Shown here piece after piece: positions 12,266 to 24,602 of a stretch of 39,551 nt of DNA. The first letter of the stretch is position 1. The number at the start of each line of letters is the position of its first letter. Source of the stretch: Circinella minor. Lineage: Eukaryota; Mucoromycota; Mucoromycetes; Mucorales; Lichtheimiaceae. Made by a program: the position numbers and the translations under genes. Below the pieces are notes generated by a model, which was not told where the DNA came from, made no database searches, and saw nothing but the letters and a program-made list of their open reading frames with translations. The DNA lies in contig JAEPRB010000317.1 of the NCBI GenBank assembly GCA_016758965.1, positions 1 to 39,551 on the forward strand, read 5' to 3'.

Positions 12266-14417
12266 TTAATATCTTTGTTTATCGCTAAAAAAAAAAACCC
12301 CATATAAAAATATATAATCAACTTACTTGAATATGAATAAATTGTTGGTTGCAGCTACAGCAATGGTATTTTCACGAGGATGCCAAGATGCATGAAGTAT
12401 CTTCTTATTAAAATCAACAGGATCCATTTCATCACGACGACCTCTTCCACCTCCATTTCCATTCAAACCCAATTTATTCTTAGATGATCCTAATTTTCTT
12501 GACTTGAATAAACTTTTATCTGCTTGCAATACATTTTCTGACATGGTTTCTCGATTGTAAATATGTAAGTTGTTGCTATAGGAACCTGTCATCATGTTAC
12601 TATTATAGAAAATAACATTAATATATTTATAAACCATATATATGAACAAGATTAAAAAAAAGAAATAAGGATGCATGTCAATTTTTTTTCCTTACCTTCC
12701 ATCACCACTGAATGTACATTCAAACTTATCAAAAATACAATCATTTTCATACAAATCACATAGTTTGCTTCGTAAATTATCATGAATACTAACAGTTGAA
12801 ATGGGTTTATTATCCATATTCACATCCCAAAGTTTCAATGTCAAATAATCACGTGAGAGAATATATCGACCATCTCGACTAAACTTCACATCAGATATAG
12901 ATGAAATGATTTCAGAAAAGAATGATCGGCTACTAGGATCCTCAGGTGATTCGAATACTTTTTATATATATATATATTTAAAAAAAAGAAAAATAAATAT
13001 GTAAAAGATGAGTAACAAAATAATTAAGATTATTATTATTATTTTTGTTATTAATTATTCATATTTACCTTTGGCACGTTGATCACATAAAGCAGATTCA
13101 CGCATATCGGCTAATTTGATGGTACCTTTACTACTACTATACATGAACAAGTTACATTGAAGAGGGTGAAACTCAGCTGCAGTAATAACTTCTGTCAATT
13201 CTTCCATATTGGCTGGTTTGATATCAACAATATCTATTTATAAAAAACAATTATAATAATAATTATAGCCTCATTCGTAAACACATATATAATATATATA
13301 ATATCCAAATAAGAAAAATAAAAATAAAAACATACTAAAACTTTGATCAGATATATCCAAATTCCATAAATTGATTCGTAAATCATCGGCTGAAATGTAT
13401 GTTTCACTATCCGAGTTTACTGAAATGGAATTGATATGATACGCATGTGCTATTTATATAACAATACAAACAAATAATAATAGCAGATATTAGTATATAT
13501 ATATATATATATATCGTCCTTCCCCTTCCCATTCCTTAATATAAAATTATTACCATTTGCATAAATTCTTCTTGGTACAGCGGCAACAATAGTATCATGA
13601 AGTGCAAGTTTCGGTAATGTTAATGGTTTAGAAGGTCGATAAGCAGCTTTTGTTGGTGCAATACCCATTGCCAATTGTCCACTATCACTCAAATTATTTT
13701 CCTGTACAATCTTTAAGTTCCGTTCAAAAACTTTCCATAACTTGATAGTTTTATCTACATAGAAAAATAAAATATATATTACTTTTAACAAAAATGATAT
13801 TTCTTACATCCCATAATTATTATTCATTTCCTACCATTCGTTGATAATAAAAAATGAGCAGCATTAGTACGTCGACACCATTTAATCTTATTGATTTTTT
13901 CTTCAATTTCCAAACTCTTTAAATAATCAAATTCTGGTTCGTGTGATTGAAATTCGGTATGAAACTTGTATTCGCAACCTTTTTTCTGGTATTTTTTTAT
14001 TATTATTATTATTCGTTTATTATATAAAAAAAGATAGTTTATTATTAAAATGATCTTATTATCTTCTTTTTTTTCTTCTTCAATGAACGAAAAAAAAAAA
14101 AAAAAAAAGTTAAAACACGTAAACTTACACTTTCGTTACGTTCAAAAAGTACAACTCGACCACCTTTGTCACCAGTAGCAAGGTAATCACCAGTGTGGTC
14201 GAATTCTACTGCTGATATTATATCAGCTAATTTACCAAATGAAAAAAAAAAAAAAATAGAAAAAAGAGAATTAGTTATACTTTAATGAATATTAAAAAAA
14301 AGAAAAAGAGTTATATTATTTATTATTATTTCTTTGTTTTCTTTAAATTCAATCTTCTTTCTCCCTCTTCCTCATCTTTTTCAACAAGTAATAAACAATG
14401 GACTATTTGTGTGTCTT

Positions 14418-14454
<37 letters not shown>

Positions 14455-14556
14455 CTTATTACCTTCTGTAATATCGTCTGATTCACCCTTGTCACCGAAA
14501 CATTGGGCGAATTTCCATTTATTTTCAGCTTCATTATTTCCTGTTGTTGTTTGCAT
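12266..14556 (-). CDS. CDC55: Protein phosphatase 2A regulatory subunit B55 (Cdc55)
   Basis: Nine exons: 14556-14463, 14226-14129, 13985-13835, 13754-13554, 13449-13336, 13233-13069, 12957-12696, 12599-12327 and 12284-12266; 458 codons plus stop. It is a WD40 propeller targeting PP2A to substrates in mitotic exit, morphogenesis and stress signalling. Clear blocks: [113 protein letters not shown] and [23 protein letters not shown] small insert (residues about 380-410, Asn/Gly/Lys-rich) interrupts a late blade. The last intron is only 42 nt. Splicing it gives a C-terminus ...NNLFIFNDKQRY, like the ...DKVN tail of animal B55, while retention ends at ...FIFK. Confidence 0.95.
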
Positions 14557-17500
14557 AATCACAAAGATAAATGAGGTTTATAATATCACGTTTTAATCCG
14601 TTATTTTTTTTTTTTTTTTTTTGAAAAAAAAAAGGTTTGTATATTTTTTTTTGGCTTTCTTTCTTTCGGAATAGGATGACGTATGAAATCTTAATAATAT
14701 GTACACACAACACACATAAACACAAAACAGTCAAAAGAAAAAAAAAGAGAGAAAGAGAGAAAAGTATAACTCGTTAAGATTTTGCCTGTTAAACCAAGTG
14801 ACGTGTCCTGGAAAAAGTCCTGCTTGCGTGCTCTTTTTTTTATAATAATAATGCGGGCGGAGGAATGCAAAAAAAAAAAAAAAAAAAAGAGTTTCACAAA
14901 CGAGCTTTTTTAGGTAATAATCATCCCCAAGTTTTAGCTTTTTTTTTTTTTTTTTTTTGATCCACATAATAATTTGTTACCATGGTTTACTCGTTTTTTT
15001 TTTTTTTTTACTTTATCTATTAAAAATGAAATAAATGCGTTGCATGACAAGCAAAGAAACCTGGCTTTTTGTTTTTATTAATGAAATAGAGTTGAGAAAT
15101 ATGTAGTTCATTAAAACATCAAATAATTAACACAAAAAAAAAAAATAGATCGTCGGTACAATAATAGTTTTCCTCCGTTAATTTAAAAAACAAAGAAATA
15201 TGGTATGATATGTGTGTTACCAAGAAAAAAATAAGAATAAAAATCCGTAATAAAAGGTGCCGCCTTGGTCTTAAAACCTCATCAGTCACCCCTTCTTTCT
15301 CTAACAAAATCATGAATAGAATCACAGCCAAAAAAAAAAAAAAAAAGTATCGTTCTTTTGCAAATATATATATTAATATATATGAATATTTTGATGCGTC
15401 ATCGATGATAAATCCGTACTGATATTTACAAAAAGCAGTCTAATATTACACTAAAACACTATACTATATGTACGTAGTTAATGTATTTAATACAAATATC
15501 AAATATTAAAATATTCATTAATAAATTCATTCGTCAAGTCTGTGCAAAATACAATAGTAAATAACATAATAAAAAAGATAATTGTCAACTGAGAAAATGT
15601 TATTATTATGTAATGATTTATGCTGTCATTCATACTATTAAATTTAATTGATATTTCTTTATCACTGTAATATTTAAAACTCTTAAGTAGTAATACGTAC
15701 GCAGTACCGATGAGACCATTATTTTTGAGCCCTATGTATCTAGTGAAATGCAAAGAATTATACCAAGACATGCCCTCTCCCCTCATTTAAGGAGCCAAGT
15801 TAAATATTATTACTTTATAACATTCAAATAGTAAATAGCGTAAAACGTGGTGTATTTGTAAAGCTGGACAATCAATGTGCTACGTTGTTTATAAAAACAT
15901 TGACATTATGTGAAATCATAGACATGAGAACAATTTATAAGGTTATCTGATTACTCTGTTAGTTAAAACAACATTTTCGAATTCCTAGTGAATCAATTAG
16001 TTAGGTCTAAAAGAAAAAAATCAGTGATATGTTTAATTCTGGCTAATTGAATTCACTTTTTAGTTCAGTCACAAATATTTGATTTTAAAAAGAAGGTACG
16101 CGAACAGATAACGAATGTTTTTTTGTATCTCAATATATGTATCCTATTCAAAAATATTTTGGAGTTATTTATTGGTAAAGACTTATCTTGCATAATTGTT
16201 GTACGACAATGCTAGAAAGAACAAAATAAAAAAAGGTGTTCGTTATGTTAGGATTATTACCAACCCCGTATAAATATATATATGTAATACCTTAATCCAA
16301 AGTATTCGTGTTAAAGTATATCACCCATGGGATAACAGTAATATTATACAGCGTTTCAATGACTTGTAAACATTATTGTTACTAAAGACCTGCAATTATG
16401 GTTCCTTACTATTATTTTAATTTTTTTAGTCTTATGGTGCTTTTTTTTTGTACGTAGTCATGTTTTTTTTTTTGACACTTTTCTGTGCACGTATGTGTCT
16501 TTACTTTTCAAATAAATCTTAAACCCCTCCCCCTTTTTTCTTTCATTGCGTTGGACACTACTTTATTCATTATTCTATTTTGAATAGTAGCACATTAGCC
16601 CGGAAAAATCATGTGTTTTTGAAATATCATTTCTCATTGGATAAAAAGAAGAATTTGCGACAGATATATTATACAGTAATGTTATTAGAATAAGGTCTCT
16701 TGGGGAATGGATAGGATTAAAATGAAAATAACCAACAGTCTTTTAGCCTGAGTGAAATCCTGTCGTTTTGACATAATACAAATCACATGATTATTAAAAT
16801 GTGGCATTAAAAAAAAAAGTGATAAAACAAACAGGTATTAGCAAAACACCTCCTATATATCAAAGTACATATTGGGAATGTAAGTGATTGAAAATGAATG
16901 GATACATGAACAAATACCGGGAGTGGTGGAGAGTGTAGTCCATTGTTTTTAACCTCCTGTGCTTTTATTTGGGGAGACGTGGTAAACAAAACGTGTGGTG
17001 CATCATAGACTACTATCATCCATGTTTTGAGAGGCTCTGAGGGAACTTGTGACACTTTGTTTTTTTTTTCTTTCGTTAAAGATGTATACATTTTTGGAAA
17101 TTCATATAGCAACGCACCTCTACGTACAAAATAATGAAAGGAAAAGTGACAGAGTTTTTAAGTTGAAAATACTTTTGCTTACTCTCTTTTTCATTGAAAC
17201 ATTAAAGATCTTTGGAACTTTTAAAGCTAATTGTAAAAGTTAACATGAATGTCTATCAATAGTGGAGGTGCTCCATTTCAAAGCAATAATTTTTTTTCTT
17301 TTTTTTTTTTTCGTATTATTTATAGAATTTTGCATATAGTGCATAAACTATTCGTAGGTGGAGGGAACCATAGTAAATAGATTTTTTTTGGTTCCTCGAT
17401 TTAAATATAGTCTATAAAATAGTAAAAAGCTCAATTTTAGTTATATTTTTTTTTTTTTACATCCTATTGATTTTTTTTTTATGGGAGTTTTTTTAAAAGA

Positions 17501-18184
17501 TCTTTTTACTGTTAGGTCGAACATGAACTTTTTAATAATATCTTTGGATACTAAAATTTTTCTCTTATCCGATGGGTACATTTTCTATAAATTATTATTT
17601 GGTTTTTTTCAACGGATCGGATTTTTTTTTTTTTTTATATATATATATTTACAACTAAAAAAAAAAATCGCCCCAAACATTAAAACCACTTAAACACCAA
17701 TGAAACATTTGATGTCCCGGTTGTTGCTAAAAAAAGAAACGGAACCGTTGAGAATGAACCTACCACAACAAATCGTTTTAGCGGGTTTACTAACTAAACA
17801 ATTTTGCGGGGAGTCAAGGGAAGGGTTTGTGTGGGCAGCAGGTGCTTTTCAATTTAAAAAGAATAGCTTTTTTTTTTTTGATAACGTCACATCTTATCAA
17901 AAAAAAGAACTCCGTTACTCTGTCTTTTTTTTTTATTTTACCCCCCACACATGTATATCTATTGAAAAGACTCACCTTTCTTTTACCAATAATATTAAAA
18001 AAATGTTGAAGGTAAAATATATATATATATATATATATATTCTTTTATGAACTCCCGAAAAAAAATAAAAAAAACCAAACCCATCGTCATTCTAATGGAT
18101 GAAAATAAAATAAAATAGATTACCAGAACCAGTACTAGAACTTTTCAAAGTGTTCGTAGTAGCACTTGTCGACAGTGTCCAACG
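14557..18184. other. 3.6-kb spacer between divergent CDC55 and TAM41
   Basis: Upstream DNA of two divergent genes. It is AT-rich, with poly(A)/poly(T) runs and CTTTTTT tracts. Two minus-strand open frames remain unexplained: 15499-15786 (95 codons, hydrophobic centre) and 16807-17112 (101 codons, in a locally more GC-rich island). A plus-strand frame at 17700-18050 has a basic start. None has homology or splice support that I can see. Confidence 0.4.
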
Positions 18185-20292
18185 ATGAGTATTTTAATGT
18201 TGCGAAACGGTTATGCTAGTGGACCAACAAGTGGTGTTGAAACTCATTCTTCCAATGATACATCTTCTTTACCTCCTTCTATGCTTCCTAGCAACAACAA
18301 GAATAATAATAAAACAAAATCACAGCAACAACAACAACAGCCTGAATTATTCTCTTCCAACGCGTCTATTTTAGATGAACAAAAACATGCTCAACAACAA
18401 CAACAATTATTTAGTGACGAAACTCGTCGTCGATTGGAACGTTTGCGTCAATTACACTTTCATCCTACAAATATTCCAGACTCTCCTGATTTTGGAACTA
18501 ATCAATATATTAATATTAATGAAGAATTGAAACAACAACTGAAAGAAATTGTATCACAGTTTCATGCACCTATTCGATATGCTTTTGCTTATGGTAGTGG
18601 TGTATTTCAACAAGCGGGTTATGATGCAAAGGTAAAGGGAGTTTGGGATACTATTATTTGAAACTCTATGGACTTTTTGGCCCAATAAAGGGGAAGGAGT
18701 TGGGGGGATGTTGTTGTTGTTATAATATATTACGTTAAACATCATTGTCAAAAAAAAAAAAAAAAAGCTTAAATTTTCCCTTATTATTAACTCCCTTTTA
18801 ATTATATATATATATATATATATATTTAGAAAAAGCCCATGCTTGATTTCATTTTTGGTGTATCACATCCTGGTCATTGGCATGCTTTAAATATGCAACA
18901 AAATCCACATCATTATTCAGGTGTTCGAATGTTAGGTTCTAGTACTATTGCTGCATTACAGGATAAAGTGGGTGCTGGCGTTTACTTTAATCCATATGTC
19001 GAAATCGATGGTGTTGTAAGTTAAATTTTTTCCAAAATTTTTTTTTTTTAAAAAAAAAACTTGAGTCCCGATTGTGGATTTCGGGTTATATTGGGGGATG
19101 TCATGGTATATATATATATATATATCTAATTGTTCATGTGTTGTCTATGTGTGATACAATTTTTTTTTTTTTTTTACTTTATTGATATTTATTAGATGAT
19201 TAAATATGGTGTTGTCTCGATCGATAAACTTTGTAAAGATTTAATTGATTGGGAAACTCTTTATGTTGCGGGTCGAATGCATAAGCCGGTAAATATTATC
19301 ACCGTGCCAACGGAAGAGAATTATGGAGTTGTTGTCTAGGATACATATATCACAACTATTTTTGTTTTTTTTTTTTAACTCACATAAAAAATAATAATAA
19401 ATGATATACAGGTTAAAATTCTTCGAGATGATGCACGTGTCCGTCTTGCAAACCAAGTCAATTTAACCGAAGCCGTACGAGTGGCACTATTGACACTTCC
19501 TGAAAGGTTTAATGAAGATGAATTATTTGAACGAATTGCAGGTATTAGTTATACTGGTGATTTTCGAATGATTGTAGGTGAAAATCCTAATAAGATTCGG
19601 AATATTGTTCATGGACAACTTCCTCATTTCCATCGACTTTACTTTGGTCTTTTGGATGATCTTCCCAATGTAGCTGCTTTATCCAATGGTCAATATCAGG
19701 TAAAAACAAAATGACTATTATTATTTGATGCAAGTGATTAGCTTAAAAAGAGAAGGGTTATTCTTATTTATAGAAAAAAAAAAAAAAACCAAGAAACTAA
19801 TTTGATTTTACAATTCTTTTATATATATATATATATATATTGAAAAATTATAGCAAAACTTAAATCCTCATTTCCGTGGTTTAATGATTCAAAAGTTACC
19901 TAGTACTTTATATAAAAAGGTGTTGGAAGAATATCGTCTTAATGCTATTCGTAATAATATTAATATTTCAGAAGATAAAAAGACTTTACATCGAGAAATT
20001 GCTTCTTCACCTGATTTGACACAATTTATTAATACTGGTAAGCAGAATTTATTCTCTTTTTTTTTTTTTGTGTGATGCGATGAAGGTGGGGGGGGGAACT
20101 GTGATACAAAAAGGACATGGAAACGGAAAATGAATTAATCCGAAAAAAAAAAAAAAAAACTTAGGTCTTCGGGATATTGTTGCTGGTCCTGCTATGACTC
20201 AAAGTATCAAGGGTATTTTTACAGCAGGTCCATTAAAGACAACGCGTTATGCATTAGAGAAATTGCTTAAATGGAGACAAGCAAAGAAATAA
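18185..20292 (+). CDS. TAM41: Mitochondrial phosphatidate cytidylyltransferase Tam41
   Basis: Exons 18185-18631, 18830-19015, 19196-19288, 19412-19699, 19854-20037 and 20165-20292; 441 codons plus stop. Tam41 makes CDP-diacylglycerol from phosphatidic acid and CTP on the matrix side of the inner membrane, the entry step to cardiolipin. Key blocks: FAYGSGVFQQAGY (nucleotidyl-transferase Gly-Ser loop), MLDFIFGVSHPGHWHALNMQ, ALQDKVGAGVYFNPYVEIDG, IKYGVVSIDKLCKDL, LYVAGRMHKPVKIL, GDFRMIVGENPNKI and a C-terminal LRDIVAGPAMTQSIKGIF. The N-terminus carries two poly-Gln tracts not typical of yeast Tam41. The frame stays open upstream of this ATG to 18121, where ACCAG could be an acceptor, so a short 5' exon encoding part of a presequence is possible. 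It is convergent with PHB1. Confidence 0.95.
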
Positions 20293-21022
20293 GCATAATA
20301 ACATTTTTATTTTTATTTTTGTACCTAAAATATGTCTCATCTTATATTCACAACATATATACGCATACACACATCCTTTTTTCTTTTAAACTCGTACATA
20401 TTCTATTCTCGATATATACGCAAAAACCTTGATTCATTGTTCCCTTTGATAGTTTTTTTTTTTTCTTCTTCTTTTTCACCTTTGTTTTAAACATGCTACG
20501 CAGATCCATTTCTTTTTTGTAATATAAGCTCGCATACCCCTCCCCCCCCTCACCCTTCTAAATTTTTAACCGTTTTCTTCTCTTTTTTTTTTTTGTTAAT
20601 CCATTCTTTTTTCTTTTTGTCCCCCCTTCTTTTCAAATTTTTGTAATAGACGTTCATTTTCTTTCTTGAAAACAATTTTTTTTTTCCATTGAAGCTTTAG
20701 TGAACATTTTAACAACATATACGTTTCCCCTCCCATCTTTTTCTTTTTCATGCATTAAAAAAAAAATCAACCCGAATTTTTTTTTATTACACAAATTGAT
20801 AAAAAGAAGAAAAAAGCGTTGTTGTAGTATACTTTTTTAATATATGTAAAGAAAATGAAGAGAGAGAGAGAGAGGTGGATACAAAGGGAGGAAAAAAAAA
20901 AAGAAGAAAGAAAGAGAGAGAGAGAGAGAAAGAAAAGGGAGGGTGGGGAAAGAAGATCATTTGTATATATATATATGTGCGTGTATATATGTATATTTAT
21001 ATATATTATTATTAATAATTAC
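20293..21022. other. Convergent spacer TAM41/PHB1 with purine-rich tract
   Basis: Both neighbours end here. Pyrimidine-rich TTTTCTTTTT stretches (20430-20680) give way to a purine-only tract of GAGA/AAAG repeats (about 20855-20960), then TA/TG repeats. The Glu/Arg-rich frame through the purine tract is an artefact of composition. The spacer must hold both 3' untranslated regions and polyadenylation signals. Confidence 0.6.
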
Positions 21023-22326
21023 TTAGGCGCTGACGTTATAGAGCATGTTGTTACCATCCGATCTGCCACTAGGCAAGTAAGTAACGTTACGAGCAGCAGC
21101 CAAAGTACCAGCAATTTCCTTAGAAGCTTCAATACGACGGAAATCAACAAGACCTTGACCAGCCTTAGCAAGAGATTGAGAAATCAATTCAGCAGCAGTA
21201 GCATCACCTTCAGCACGAATGACAGCAGCTTGTTGTTCATGTTCAGCACGTTCAACAACAAACTTGGCACGTTCAGCTTCTTGTTGGGCAATTTGCTTTT
21301 GTTCGACAGCGTTTGTGAATTCACGACCGAAAGTCATGTGAGTCTAAAAAAAAAAAAAAAGTAATAGTAATAGTATTATTTAACATTGGGAGTTAGTATA
21401 TATATATATATATAAACATCGAAAATGTTGTATCATCCCTCCGTAACAAACAATAATAATAACTTACAATAGAAACATCTTCTAAAGCAATGTTAAAGTC
21501 TCTAGCACGCTTATACAATTCTTCACGAATCTTTGCAGAAACAACTTCACGTTGAGTAATTAATTCAGAAGCATCGAATTGAGCAACAATAGCCTTCAAA
21601 ACTTCGTTACCAATAGAAGGCAAAACTCTTTCATCATAATCAAGACCCAAGTTTTGATAAATAGCTGGCAATTGCTTAATTTCAGGACGGTGAAGAACAC
21701 GAAGGGTTAAACTAACCATTTGCATATCTAAAATTATTTATATATTAACAAATCAATGGATCACATCATTCCCATCATTTTTTTTTCTTCTTTTTTTTTC
21801 TATCTTTTTTTAATATATATTCTTCCCCACCAAAAAAAAAAAAAAAAAAAATATTTACCCTTGGAACCAGTAGTGGTAGAAATATTACGAGGCTTGGTAC
21901 GGACATCGAACACGACAGCGCGTTGAAGCCAAGGAACAAGGAAATGAGTACCTTCACCAGAAGAAGTATCCTTAACACCTTGAACACGATCGAAAATGAC
22001 AGCACGGTGACCACCTTGAACTATTATTTATTATATCGTTCGTTTTTATTTTATGTAATTATGTTTCCAATAATATAATATATATATATATATAAAGATA
22101 TGTTAGTTCAGTAATGACATGTATACATTTCTTCCTTTTTTTTTTTTTTTATAAAAAAAAAAGTTACCGAATCCACTGGTTTCTTTTTTTTTTATATATA
22201 TGTAGAATACTTTGAAAATAATTATTATTTTTTTTAATTACCATCATACATGGCGGATTGAAGACCACCAATAGCTAAACCTGCAGGAATAGCTAATTTT
22301 GCAATTTTCTCGAGAATGGCAGCCAT
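21023..22326 (-). CDS. PHB1: Prohibitin-1
   Basis: Exons 22326-22242, 22020-21859, 21727-21468 and 21343-21023; 275 codons plus stop, the usual length. It forms ring assemblies with Phb2 in the mitochondrial inner membrane, acting as a chaperone or lipid scaffold and regulating m-AAA protease. Visible: an N-terminal membrane anchor ([21 protein letters not shown]), the start of the SPFH domain ([27 protein letters not shown]), [31 protein letters not shown], and a C-terminal coiled coil ([36 protein letters not shown]). The coding exons are GC-richer than the surroundings, as in RPL19, consistent with strong expression. It shares its strand with the small gene at 23241. Confidence 0.97.
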
Positions 22327-23240
22327 TTTTTATATATATATATATAATGATATGTACAAAAATAAAAAAGAAAAAAAAAAGGTTTGGGGTCTATGATACT
22401 TCTATTAACAACAAATTTCAGTAATGAAAAAATCCGCCACTATTTTTTTTTTTTTGCTGAAAAGGGTCGCTAAAAAGACTTCCGAGTCACGGCTTATAAT
22501 CCCAAAAAAAATAAAAATCGTGTGACCGGGGGGGGGGTTGCTATTCAGTGGAATTTGATTTAATTTTCTTTTTGGTATGCAAATCATTTCAAGATGCTAG
22601 TTATATTAATAAGTTTGATATTACAAAGTAGCAGAGGGAATCAATTATAATAAAAGAAAAAGCCATTCATGTAATATATAAAAAAAAAAAATTGAATATA
22701 AAAGATTCTTTTTCTTTTTCCAATGTAATTTAATATTAAAAAAAAAAAAAAAAGTATATGCATATTATATAAAATAAATGCATCTATATAATTGAGTGAA
22801 AAAAAAAGATTCTCTATCTTTTTTTTTAGGCAATCAAGTTTATTTTATACATATTTTTTTTTTGTTTTTGTTTTTAAGAAAAAAAAAAAAAGAGTTGAGG
22901 AAGGGGAGTAGGGAGAAAGAGATATATGTGTGTGTGAGTTTTTAGTGTTGGCATTGTATACAAAAGAGGTTGAAAATAATACGACGTGTTATATTTTTTT
23001 TTGTGTCTTTTTTTTTATTTATTTTGCTTTTTGCGTGTAGTTTAGTGTGTGAATAGATGTTGATATCGAAACTTTATACAAAAATAAAATAAAATTGGTG
23101 TCGTTTATATTCATGAGAAGGTAGAGTATATGAATAAGGTGTTGTTATTTGGTTGTTCATAGTCAATTCAAATGCGAGGGAAAAAAAAAAAGTTGTTTTG
23201 TTTGACGCGGGTAATGATGTTGTTCATGTATGGAATTTTT
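22327..23240. other. PHB1 promoter and 3' flank of the small Tom6-like gene
   Basis: About 900 bases of A/T runs and short TA repeats, a run of 9-10 G near 22530, and no supported gene. The AT-rich segment close to 22326 is presumed PHB1 promoter. A GT-rich region near 22930 lies in the 3' flank of the small gene. Confidence 0.5.
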
Positions 23241-23420
23241 TTAAACAGCCAACAATTCACCAAAGTTGCGCAAAAAGAAAACGGCACCTGTGAAAACAGT
23301 AACTGACAAAGCAATGTTTAAATTTCCTTGTCGAACTTCAGGAGCAAAAAGTTGTGCTTTCACTACTTGTGAGAATGAAGGCGTAGTTTCTTGATTTTGT
23401 TCGAGAGTACGACGGTCCAT
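23241..23420 (-). CDS. Small single-pass membrane protein, Tom6-like
   Basis: An uninterrupted 59-codon frame, ATG at 23420 and TAA at 23241-23243. The first 30 residues are polar with balanced charge (MDRRTLEQNQETTPSFSQVV, then FAPEVRQGN), followed by one hydrophobic segment, about residues 34-50 (LNIALSVTVFTGAVFFL), and a short tail RNFGELLAV. This layout, a tail-anchored protein under 65 residues with a Gly-Ala-Val-x-Phe-Leu membrane helix and a [SN]-x-[SG]-E-L-L end, is that of fungal Tom6, which stabilises the TOM import complex in the outer mitochondrial membrane. The family call is by pattern only; other small outer-membrane proteins are possible. Codon use looks genuine. It is divergent from RRS1, with 235 bases between the two start codons. 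Confidence 0.65.
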   Translation of the reverse strand: MDRRTLEQNQETTPSFSQVVKAQLFAPEVRQGNLNIALSVTVFTGAVFFLRNFGELLAV

Positions 23421-23655
23421 TTTTTTTATATAAATATATATTTTTCGTTAAAAATGTGTAAGAGCAAAAAAAAAAAATATATCAGAATATAAAGGAGCCC
23501 GCAAAAAAAAAAAAAAAAAAAAGGAAATTCTTTATAAGCCTCCTCCCGCTTTGGGTTTTTTTTTTTTTTGTGAAAAGCAAAAAGAATTCCCGCATTTTTT
23601 TTTTTTTTTTTTTTTACTTAACTCAACATTTTGACCACATAAAATATAGTTGATC
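23421..23655. promoter_or_regulatory. Compact bidirectional promoter between the Tom6-like gene and RRS1
   Basis: Only 235 bases separate two divergent start codons. The interval contains a 20-base A run (23503-23522) and a 21-base T run (23595-23615), the kind of poly(dA:dT) tracts that exclude nucleosomes in fungal promoters. No specific factor site was identified. Confidence 0.5.
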
Positions 23656-24602
23656 ATGGACGTTACCGAGATTTTGGAAGCACATAAAGCACAATTGTAA
23701 GTTTTTAGTTTGTATTTTATATAAATATCTTTTTTTTTTATAAAGGTTATAGATCTTTTTTAAAAATAAAATAAAAATAAAAAAAAACGATCAAGAATAG
23801 ATGGCTAACGATTCTTTATAATGTGGGTATATTCATAGTAAGCCAATCACTGTTGATAAGCTCGTTCCTCTTGATTATGATATCAATCTTTTAACCGCCT
23901 TTGATACCAATGCATTTGATGAAAAACGATTAGCGTATGTATTATAAATAAGTGGTATATATATACACTCTAATAAGTGAAAAAGGCGAGAGATAAATGA
24001 CAGGGAGAATAAAGAAACAAAAAGGCATTAAACTCTATAATATTTTTTTTTAATAATGATAATATAGAAACAAGAATAAACGAGAAGAATATTTGAAAGA
24101 ATTGACACGAGATAATACACAATTGTTGATTAATGAAATTTTCAAGTTACCGGTGACCAGTAACGAAACGGGTGTCGTTGCTAAATTACCTCAACGTACT
24201 AGTATTTTACCTCGTGAAAAACCATTGCCAAAGGACAAACCATTAACTCGATGGGAGAAATTTGCCAAGGTCAAGGGTATTCAAAACCGCAAACGAGAAC
24301 GTATGGTGTGGGACGAAGAAAAACAAAAATATACTGCTCGATATGGTTATGCTGGTGGTGAAAAGGATAAATTGGATGACTGGCTTATCGAAGTACCTCA
24401 AAATGCTGATCCAATGGAAGATCAATATGCTAAACGTAATGAAGAAAAGAAACAACGAGTAGAAAAGAACAAGAAACGTCAACAACGAAACTTGGATGAA
24501 GCATTAGCTTCTATGGTCACTGGCAAAGGAAAACCTGATACTTCATTGGATGGAAAAAAAGGAAATAAAAAACCATCAGTAAAGAAACAAAAGAAGAAAT
24601 AA
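23656..24602 (+). CDS. RRS1: Ribosome biogenesis regulatory protein Rrs1
   Basis: Exons 23656-23696, 23839-23934 and 24068-24602; 223 codons plus stop. Rrs1 works in the nucleolus with Rpf2 to load the 5S RNP (5S rRNA, uL5, uL18) onto pre-60S particles. Diagnostic blocks: PITVDKLVPLDYDINLLTAFD, the LTRDNTQLLINEIFKLP motif, ILPREKPLPKDKPLTRWEKF, AKVKGIQNRKRERMVWDEEK and YGYAGGEKDKLDDWLIEV. The C-terminus is Lys/Arg-rich, suited to nucleolar targeting and RNA contact. The first exon is only 41 nt; the three phases join without a stop. It is convergent with the cyclin gene downstream. Confidence 0.95.

Noticed and set aside
15499..15786. Minus-strand 95-codon frame with a hydrophobic centre
   Set aside because: About one frame of this length is expected by chance in the non-coding part of a window this AT-rich. 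No homology or convincing neighbouring exon.
17700..18050. Plus-strand frame with a basic, presequence-like start just upstream of TAM41
   Set aside because: I could not splice it to the TAM41 frame without a stop, and much of it is poly(T)-coded Phe and TA-repeat-coded Tyr/Ile.
20855..21364. Plus-strand 169-codon frame
   Set aside because: The first part is a GA-rich purine tract and the rest is the antisense of the last PHB1 exon.
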